In this document: in pieces, positions 58,189-64,000 of the stretch
Layout: every line of letters starts with the position of its first letter
Position numbering within the stretch: position 1 is the first letter of the stretch
Source of the DNA: UBA1724 sp016302315
GTDB taxonomy: Bacteria; Verrucomicrobiota; Lentisphaeria; Oligosphaerales; Oligosphaeraceae
DNA length: 64,000 nt
Reading direction: 5' to 3'
Assembly (NCBI GenBank): GCA_016302315.1
Contig: JAEDNW010000001.1
Span: forward strand, 1-64,000
Notes under the pieces: generated by a model
The model's database searches: none
Seen by the model: only the letters and a program-made list of their open reading frames with translations
What the model was told of the DNA's origin: nothing
Position numbers and translations under genes: made by a program

Positions 58189-60144
58189 ATGAGAAAAGAA
58201 ATCAGTTATCGTCCCCGGAACCTGGCATTTGCCGTGGCATGCAGCGGCATCCTTTTTCTGGTGGTGGGTCTCTTCCTGGCGCAGTCCGGCCATGCCAAGG
58301 CCATGACGCCCGCCTGCATCTCCGCCGTGGTGACCGCCTTCATGGGCCTGCTGGCCGCCGGACGGGTGATCTTTGAACGGCGGCAGCGCCAGGAGGAACG
58401 GGATGCGGCGGAATATCACCGCCAGCACGGCTCCACCGAATTGTTCGGGGACGCCGACGAGGCTGTGCGCCTGGCCACCCGGGCCAACCAGCAGTTCACC
58501 AAGTATTTCATCCCCGTGGCCACCATCGTCATCGGCGTCTCCCTGGGCCTGGTGGTGCTGAACCGCTGGATCTCCCTCCGCTATCTGGATTACCAGTATA
58601 CCGTCCAGAACCCCCTCTCCCTGGCCATCCTGGCCTTCTGCTGCTGCATCGCCACCCTGGTGGCCGGCAGCTTCTTCATCGGTGTCTCCCGGGAATCCGG
58701 CTGCCGCTGGATCCGCCCCGGCGCCGCCTGGCTCCTGCTGACGGGATTCCTCTTCCTCCTGGGCAGCTTCATCTACTTCTGCCGCCACTTCCAGCGCTTC
58801 CAGGAAAGCATGGACCGCTCCCTCTCCAAGGCCGGCCTCATCGTTCTGGCCGTGCTGGCGGCGGAGATGGTCCTCTCCTTCGTCATCGAATTCTACCGTC
58901 CCCGGATGCCCAACGAGGAGGAGCGCCCTCTGCCGGAAAGCCGCCTTCTCTCCCTCTTCACCGAGCCGGGAAGCATGGCCCGCAATGTGGCCAATTCCCT
59001 GGACTACCAGTTCGGATTCCGGGTCTCCGACGCCTGGTTCTACCACTTCCTGGAACGCACCATCGTCCCCCTCTTCATGATCATGGTCCTGGCCTTCTGG
59101 CTGATGACCTGCATCGTGGTGGTGGACTCCTCCGAAACCGCCCTCCGGGAACGCTTCGGCAGAGTCATCGACGCCGAACCCGTGGGCCCCGGCGTCTACT
59201 TCAAGTTCCCCTACCCCTTCGAGCATTTCTACCGCTTCTCCTCCGACAAGGTCCAGGAACTCACCATCGGCGGCCATGACGAGGAGGAAGAACCCCATGC
59301 CCCCGCTCCCAAGGACGACGGCCACGGCCATGGCCACGGCCAGGAGGAGGAGCGGAATGACGCCGTCATTCTCTGGAATGTCAAGGAAGACCATGCCGAC
59401 GAAGGCCACTTCCTGGTGGGCGCCAAGAACGTGGAGCGCCTGGAACTCTCCATCCAGGCCACCGGCCAGCAGATGGGACAGCAGGGCGTGGGCCTCTTCA
59501 GCGCCCATATCCCCCTCTTCTTCCGGGTGAAGGATCTCTACGACTACGCCTACAAGAACCGGAATGCGTCGGATATCCTGAAGAATCTGGCCCAGCGCGA
59601 ACTGCTCCAGTACTTCATCCAGTGCGACTGGGCCGATCTTCTGGGCCCCGGACGGGGCGAGGCCATGGTGGTGCTGAAGGACAGGATCCAGGCCGCCGCC
59701 GATGAGCTGGAACTGGGAGTAGAGGTGGTCTTTGTGGCCCTCACGGGCATCCATCCCCCCTTCGGCGTGGGAGAATCCTTCGACCGCATCACCAGCGCCA
59801 CCGTGGACCGGAAAAAGATGGTCCAGGACGCCCGCACCGTGGCCAACAGCAACCTGATCATCTCCCAGTCCATCCAGCGCCAGATCCTCAACGAGGCCAG
59901 CGCCTACAAGGAAACCCAGGTGGTCTCCGCCCGGGCCGACGCCCAGCGCTATGCAGGACAGCTCCTCTGCTACCGCGCCGCCCCACGCCAGTATATGCTC
60001 AACAGCTACTATGATGTCTTCCTCTCCGAGGGAGACGCCGTCCGAAAGTTTGTCATCACGGGCAACGCCGCCGACCAGGTCCTCTGGCTGAATCTGGACC
60101 GCAAGGTGAAAAACGGCCTCCTGGATCTGAACCTCTCCGAATAG
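58189..60144 (+). CDS. Multi-span SPFH/HflK-like protein with His-rich loop
   Basis: A 651-residue membrane protein. The N-terminal 235 residues contain about six spans (first GILFLVVGLFLAQSG, second ISAVVTAFMGLLAAG, then others up to VLAAEMVLSFVIEF) and a seventh near 285-306 (IVPLFMIMVLAFWLMTCIVV) leads into the SPFH (prohibitin/band 7) domain: SSETALRERFGRVIDAEPVGPGVYFKFPYPFE. In the middle of this domain lies an acidic His-rich insert (365-390) with H370, H379, H381 and H383. The C-terminal part has DELELGVEVVFVALTGIHPP and a coiled-coil QRQILNEASAYKETQVVSARADAQRY, as in HflK. Typical HflK has one span; the extra spans are unusual. It starts a putative operon with two more SPFH genes and a P-type ATPase. 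Confidence 0.82.
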   Translation: MRKEISYRPRNLAFAVACSGILFLVVGLFLAQSGHAKAMTPACISAVVTAFMGLLAAGRVIFERRQRQEERDAAEYHRQHGSTELFGDADEAVRLATRANQQFTKYFIPVATIVIGVSLGLVVLNRWISLRYLDYQYTVQNPLSLAILAFCCCIATLVAGSFFIGVSRESGCRWIRPGAAWLLLTGFLFLLGSFIYFCRHFQRFQESMDRSLSKAGLIVLAVLAAEMVLSFVIEFYRPRMPNEEERPLPESRLLSLFTEPGSMARNVANSLDYQFGFRVSDAWFYHFLERTIVPLFMIMVLAFWLMTCIVVVDSSETALRERFGRVIDAEPVGPGVYFKFPYPFEHFYRFSSDKVQELTIGGHDEEEEPHAPAPKDDGHGHGHGQEEERNDAVILWNVKEDHADEGHFLVGAKNVERLELSIQATGQQMGQQGVGLFSAHIPLFFRVKDLYDYAYKNRNASDILKNLAQRELLQYFIQCDWADLLGPGRGEAMVVLKDRIQAAADELELGVEVVFVALTGIHPPFGVGESFDRITSATVDRKKMVQDARTVANSNLIISQSIQRQILNEASAYKETQVVSARADAQRYAGQLLCYRAAPRQYMLNSYYDVFLSEGDAVRKFVITGNAADQVLWLNLDRKVKNGLLDLNLSE

Positions 60145-60205
60145 GCCGCCCCACGCCCGCCCACCCCCTTCTCATTCACGCCCACCCCTCTCCCCTGATA
60201 CGACA

Positions 60206-61141
60206 ATGAAAGACGACACGCAGAAGAAGACGATGACGAAACACTGGCCAGTGGTGCTCCTGGCCCTGCTGGTGGTAGCCATCTTCCTGGTGGTTATGGT
60301 CACCTTCCAGGTGAAGGAAACCGAATACGCCCTCCTGAAGACCTACTCCGGAGAACTGGTGGAATACGGAAGCGGACTCCATTTCCGCTGGCCCTTCGTC
60401 AACTCCATCTGGCGCCACGACAAGCGCATCCAGTGCTATGAACTGGCCGTGGGCCATGACGAACAGTACATGACCAGCGACAACCAGCAGATCGTCATCT
60501 CCACCTACGTCCTCTGGAAGGTGGGTGACCCCAAGACCTTCCTCCGCTCCCTGGATTCCACCGAGGCCGCCGAGCGGAAGCTCTCCGACGAGGTCCGGGG
60601 CGCCCGCTCCGCCGTCATCTCCCGCTACGCATTCTCCGACATGGTCAGCGAAAAGGACGGCACCAGCCTCCTCTCCCGCATTGAGGACGAGATGCGCCTG
60701 GCCATCCACGACAGCGTGCTGAAGCAGTTCGGCATTGACATCGTCCGCATCGGCTTCCGCCAGCTGGGCTTCCCCGCCGCCGTCACCCAGAACATCTTCG
60801 CCGCCATGGTCTCCGAGCGGGAGGCCAAGGCCAAGCGCTTCGAGGTGGAGGGTCAGGCGGAGGCGGAGCGCATCCGCAGCGACGCCAACACCGAAGCCCA
60901 GAAGATGCTGGCCAAGGCCCAGGCCGAGGCCACCAAAATCCGCGGCGAAGGCGATGCCCAGGCCGCCGAGGCCTACCGGGTCTTCTCCCAGAACCCCGAA
61001 TTGGCCAGCTTCCTGCGGAATCTGGATGCCCTGAAGGGAGCCCTGGGCGAAAAGGACACCCTTATCCTGGACACCACCACCGCACCCTTCAACCTGCTGA
61101 CCCCCCAGGCCCTGGATACCCTCCAGAACAATCAGCAGTAG
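60206..61141 (+). CDS. HflC-like SPFH protein
   Basis: A 311-residue membrane-anchored protein: one N-terminal span (VVLLALLVVAIFLVVMVTFQV) and an SPFH domain (VKETEYALLKTYSGELVEYGSGLHFRWPF) followed by VRGARSAVISRYAFSDMVSEKDG, the HflC-type FGIDIVRIGFRQLGFPAAVTQNIFAAMVSEREAKAKRFEVEGQAEAER (described here by parts) and an Ala/Glu coiled coil. HflC pairs with HflK to form a cage around the FtsH protease in other bacteria; here the partner could be the proteins before and after it. Gap to the upstream gene is 61 nt, to the next 22 nt. Confidence 0.88.
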   Translation: MKDDTQKKTMTKHWPVVLLALLVVAIFLVVMVTFQVKETEYALLKTYSGELVEYGSGLHFRWPFVNSIWRHDKRIQCYELAVGHDEQYMTSDNQQIVISTYVLWKVGDPKTFLRSLDSTEAAERKLSDEVRGARSAVISRYAFSDMVSEKDGTSLLSRIEDEMRLAIHDSVLKQFGIDIVRIGFRQLGFPAAVTQNIFAAMVSEREAKAKRFEVEGQAEAERIRSDANTEAQKMLAKAQAEATKIRGEGDAQAAEAYRVFSQNPELASFLRNLDALKGALGEKDTLILDTTTAPFNLLTPQALDTLQNNQQ

Positions 61142-61163
61142 CCCGGCGGGAGGAAACATCACC

Positions 61164-62417
61164 ATGGAATCCCACCCCCAGACCCCTCTCCCCGAGACCC
61201 CACAGGCCACGGGAATGGCAAGCCTGACCAGGATGCTCCGCATCCTCTTCTTCTGCTTCCTGACCCTCATCGCCGGCGTCTTCATCTACTACTTCATCTT
61301 CAGCGGAATCTTTCGGGTGGAGGAACAGTACGAAGCCATGCAGCTGCGCTTCGGTGTCCTCCAGAAGCACACCACCGACACCGGCGATTCCCCCATCCTC
61401 CAAAGCGGGAAATGGTACTGGTCCTATCCCTATCCGGTGGACGAAGTGATCCTGGTGCCCGCCAACAAATCCATCTCCGTCTCCACGGAAAACACCTTCA
61501 AGGCCTGGGTCAACCCCAGCGGCAACATGACCGGGGCCAGCGGCAGAGAGCTGCGCAACGGAGTGGACGGATATCTGGTCTCCGGAGACATGCACATCTT
61601 CCATGCGGAATGGGTGGTCTCCTACCGGGTGGAGGATCCTGCCAGCTACTACCTGAACTTCTACGACGACACCAATACCACCGCCGCCTTCTATCTGCCC
61701 TCCTCCGAACAGGTCAAGACCCAGGACAGACTCCGGGGACATGAGCTGATGATCCGGAATATGCTGGCGGATGCCGTGCTCTCCGAAACCGCCAACTGGA
61801 CCACGGAGGACCTGATCCGCACCAGCCGCCTGATTCCCGACGACAAGGGCGGAGAGGTCACCGTGCGCCTGGAGGACCGGATCCGGGGCCGTCTGGCCAA
61901 GATTGTGGAGGAGGTGGGTCTGGGCATCCAACTGCAGACGGTGACCCTGGTGGGCATCTACCAGCCCCCCGCCGCCGCCCTCCAGGCCTTCAACCAGGTC
62001 AATGCCAGCGAGCGCAACCGCCAGACCCTGGTGCAGAACGCCACGACCTACGCCAACCAGGTGGTGGCCCAGGCCAACGCCGCCTGCGACCGCCTGATCA
62101 ACGAGGCCAAGGCCTACCAGGAAACCGTGGTGGGCGAACTCCAGGCCCAGGCCCAGTATTTCTCCTCCATCCAGGCGGAGTACGCCAAAAATCCCCGCTC
62201 CACCATCACTGTCCTGTATGCCAATGCCATCCGGGATATGCTCCGGGGTGTGCCCAATAAGTACATCCTCCACCAGACCCCAGAAGGCACCACGCAGCAG
62301 CTCCGCCTCCAGATCTCCCAGATCCCCGAAGAACGGCAGCAGGCCACCACCACGGGACAGGAGGCCTCCTACGCCCCCGCCTCCGCCCAGCCTACGGGAG
62401 ACGCTCCCAGGGAATAA
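61164..62417 (+). CDS. HflK-like SPFH protein
   Basis: A 417-residue protein with one membrane span (LFFCFLTLIAGVFIYYFIFSG, about 28-48) and an SPFH domain (FRVEEQYEAMQLRFGVL). It has an insert NTFKAWVNPSGNMTGASGRE not typical of HflK, then a helical part with VEEVGLGIQLQTVTLVGIYQPP, which matches the HflK SPFH2 region (GI-x-V-x-x-V-x-L-x-x-xPP), and an Ala-rich coiled coil (NAACDRLINEAKAYQETVVG). GGAGG lies about 10 nt before the ATG. It lies 22 nt after the HflC-like gene; the P-type ATPase follows 39 nt later. Confidence 0.85.
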   Translation: MESHPQTPLPETPQATGMASLTRMLRILFFCFLTLIAGVFIYYFIFSGIFRVEEQYEAMQLRFGVLQKHTTDTGDSPILQSGKWYWSYPYPVDEVILVPANKSISVSTENTFKAWVNPSGNMTGASGRELRNGVDGYLVSGDMHIFHAEWVVSYRVEDPASYYLNFYDDTNTTAAFYLPSSEQVKTQDRLRGHELMIRNMLADAVLSETANWTTEDLIRTSRLIPDDKGGEVTVRLEDRIRGRLAKIVEEVGLGIQLQTVTLVGIYQPPAAALQAFNQVNASERNRQTLVQNATTYANQVVAQANAACDRLINEAKAYQETVVGELQAQAQYFSSIQAEYAKNPRSTITVLYANAIRDMLRGVPNKYILHQTPEGTTQQLRLQISQIPEERQQATTTGQEASYAPASAQPTGDAPRE

Positions 62418-62456
62418 CGCCCACGCCCACGCCTTTCCACAGCCGCCATCCCCAGG

Positions 62457-64000
62457 ATGACGACGGATGACCTCCCCAACTTCCTTCCGGTTCCCATGGC
62501 AGATCCTACCCCCTCCACCCCAAAAGCCCACTCCCCCACCACCGCCGTCACCCGGGTCACCCGATCCGACATGGGACGGCTGGGCGCTGCCCTCTTCGGC
62601 GGAATCCTTGTCCTGGACTCCTATCTGGCGGGACTCCTCTTCGCCAATAGCATCGACCAGTTCACCATGGATCTCTTCGCCCTGGTGGGCGCCATCATCC
62701 TCTCCATCCCCATCTACTGGGAGGCGGGACGCGACCTCTTCCGGGGAGTGGTGGGCATGAACGAGCTGGTGGCCCTGGCCCTTCTGGGCGCCTTCGCCTC
62801 CGGCCCCAGCAACTACCGCACCGCCGGCGCCGTGGCCTTCTTCATGCTGATCTCCATCACCATCGAGAAGCGCACCGCCATCGGCGCGGAGGCCGCCATT
62901 GAGGCCGTGGTCCGCATGACCCCCAGAACCGCCCGACGCATCCGGAAGGACGGCTCCGAGGAACAGTGCGACGCCATCCACGACCTGAATGTGGGCGATA
63001 CCTGCCGTGTCCGCCCCGGCGAAAACTTCCCGGCGGACGGCAAGATCATCCAGGGTGTCTCCACGGTGAACCAGGCCTCCATCACCGGCGAAAGTCTCCC
63101 CACCGACAAGGGAGTGGGCGATGAAGTCTACGCCGGAACCCTGAATCTCACCGGTCTGGTGGATTTCCAGGTGACCCGGAAGGGCACCGACACCACCCTG
63201 GGCAAGGTCCGGAACCTCATCGCGGACGCCGAGCAGTCCAAGATGCCCATCCAGCGGATGATTGACCAATACATCGGCTACTACACTCCCGTGGTGCTGA
63301 TGATTGCCGGCCTCACCTGGTTTGTCACCAATGACATGAGCCGGGTCATCGCCGTGCTGGTCATGGCGGTGCCCGCCGCCCTGGTGCTGGCCCACCCCTC
63401 CGCGGTCATCGCCGCCATCTCCGCAGCCTCCCGCCTGGGCATCCTCATCAAGGATGTCTCCCAGATCGAACTGGTGGCCAAGATCAAGGCGGTCATCTTC
63501 GATAAGACCGGTACCCTCACCGAGGGAAATCTGGAAGTCTCCCGGCTGGAACCCGTCAGCGACGGCGACCTGGCCCAGCTGGTTCAGGTGGCCGTCTCCG
63601 TGGAACACCACTCCAACCACCCCACCGCCGTGGCCATTAAGAAGCTGGCCGCCAAAGTGGGCATCGATGTGGTGATTCCCGAAAAATACGAGGAAATCCC
63701 CGGCAAGGGGGTCTCCGCCATCGTGGACGGCAAGTCCTGCCTGGTGGGACGCGCCACCTGGCTGGCCGAACAGGGTGTGGATGTCTCCTCCCTGGAAGAA
63801 AGCCGCCAGCGGGTGGAAAAGGAAGGCATGTCCATCGTCACCGTGGCCTGTGACGGAAAGCCCCTGGGCTGGATCGGACTCCAGGATGCCATCCGCTCCG
63901 TCACGGAGGAGGCAGTGGCCAACCTGAAGGAAATGGGCGTGGAGCACTGCTGCATGGTCACCGGTGACAATCAGCAGGTGGCCGATGTGGTGGCCCGGAA
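62457..64000 (+). CDS. P1B-like cation-transporting P-type ATPase (3' end cut by window)
   Basis: The first 514 residues are visible. No N-terminal heavy-metal-binding (HMA) domain is present. Visible parts: about four spans in residues 40-150, the actuator loop SITGESLP (T210-G211-E212), a span pair leading to the ion-site motif V305-P306-A307 (AVPAALVLAHP), the phosphorylation site DKTGTLTEG (Asp349), the HP motif SNHPTAVAIKK of P1B ATPases and MVTGDN in the P domain. P1B transporters normally have CPC, CPH, SPC or TPC at the ion site; here both Cys are absent. It likely transports a metal ion but selectivity is open. Fourth gene of the SPFH operon. Confidence 0.86.
   Translation, partial: MTTDDLPNFLPVPMADPTPSTPKAHSPTTAVTRVTRSDMGRLGAALFGGILVLDSYLAGLLFANSIDQFTMDLFALVGAIILSIPIYWEAGRDLFRGVVGMNELVALALLGAFASGPSNYRTAGAVAFFMLISITIEKRTAIGAEAAIEAVVRMTPRTARRIRKDGSEEQCDAIHDLNVGDTCRVRPGENFPADGKIIQGVSTVNQASITGESLPTDKGVGDEVYAGTLNLTGLVDFQVTRKGTDTTLGKVRNLIADAEQSKMPIQRMIDQYIGYYTPVVLMIAGLTWFVTNDMSRVIAVLVMAVPAALVLAHPSAVIAAISAASRLGILIKDVSQIELVAKIKAVIFDKTGTLTEGNLEVSRLEPVSDGDLAQLVQVAVSVEHHSNHPTAVAIKKLAAKVGIDVVIPEKYEEIPGKGVSAIVDGKSCLVGRATWLAEQGVDVSSLEESRQRVEKEGMSIVTVACDGKPLGWIGLQDAIRSVTEEAVANLKEMGVEHCCMVTGDNQQVADVVAR

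Noticed and set aside
61089..63947. 952-codon open frame on the minus strand
   Set aside because: Antisense to the SPFH and P-type ATPase genes, which have clear motifs in the other strand.
1..64000. CRISPR arrays, tRNA/rRNA genes, insertion sequences and prophage genes
   Set aside because: No regularly spaced repeats, no transposase or integrase frames and no RNA gene signature were seen while reading; small RNAs cannot be excluded by eye.

Overview
The window is a gene-dense, high-GC bacterial chromosome segment (no plasmid, phage or IS genes seen). Several traits point to the PVC superphylum, most likely a Lentisphaerae/Verrucomicrobiota-type bacterium: a GreA with a very long N-terminal extension like that of Chlamydia, a DUF4175-like membrane protein, an exosortase-associated (TIGR04073-like) protein, large secreted cadherin/dockerin-type proteins, an envelope with outer-membrane beta barrels, and rhamnose/plant-polysaccharide genes. 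This assignment is inference from protein families; no rRNA is present to confirm it. Shine-Dalgarno sites are often weak, and genes are frequently coupled by 4-base ATGA/GTGA overlaps.

Left part (about 0-18.3 kb, all minus strand): housekeeping genes. A coupled set runs from a sugar-phosphate isomerase through an RluA-type pseudouridine synthase and a NUDIX hydrolase to a DsbD-like thiol reductant transporter. Then come yebC, a large DUF4175-like membrane/coiled-coil protein, pgi, a TatD-type nuclease, single-chain purL, and an overlapping group of GT2 glycosyltransferase, DEDDh exonuclease, Mur ligase and DUF4230-like protein.

18.3-30.2 kb (minus strand): five consecutive genes for secreted or surface proteins: a beta-propeller/cadherin-like protein, an outer-membrane barrel, a 1511-residue cadherin/Ig-like protein, a protein with two dockerin-like EF-hand repeats, and a small secreted protein. 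The first gene of this run is preceded by a textbook-spaced -24/-12 (sigma54) promoter, and the divergent neighbour encodes a sigma54 activator with an intact GAFTGA loop.

30.6-48.4 kb (plus strand): the sigma54 activator, a small lipoprotein, long GreA, an ADP-heptose-type nucleotidyltransferase fused to a nitroreductase, a GT-C-like membrane protein, a DUF481-type barrel, a U32 peptidase, a secreted beta-helix protein, a lipoprotein, an ABC permease/ATPase pair lacking a binding protein, a TIGR04073-like protein, and an NtrB/NtrC-type two-component system coupled to a metallophosphoesterase.

48.3-58.0 kb: rhamnose utilisation: rhaB, two secreted proteins, rhaA, a double-ACT protein and a 1272-residue secreted GH42-like glycosidase. 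58.1-64.0 kb: behind a strong terminator and a perfect 11-bp inverted repeat, a putative operon of three SPFH (HflK/HflC-like) membrane proteins followed by a P1B-type ATPase whose CPC metal motif is replaced by Val-Pro-Ala; this gene is cut by the window end. This SPFH/ATPase cluster, the sigma54 surface-protein locus, and a 15-bp element found exactly 23 nt before two unrelated start codons are the most noteworthy observations.
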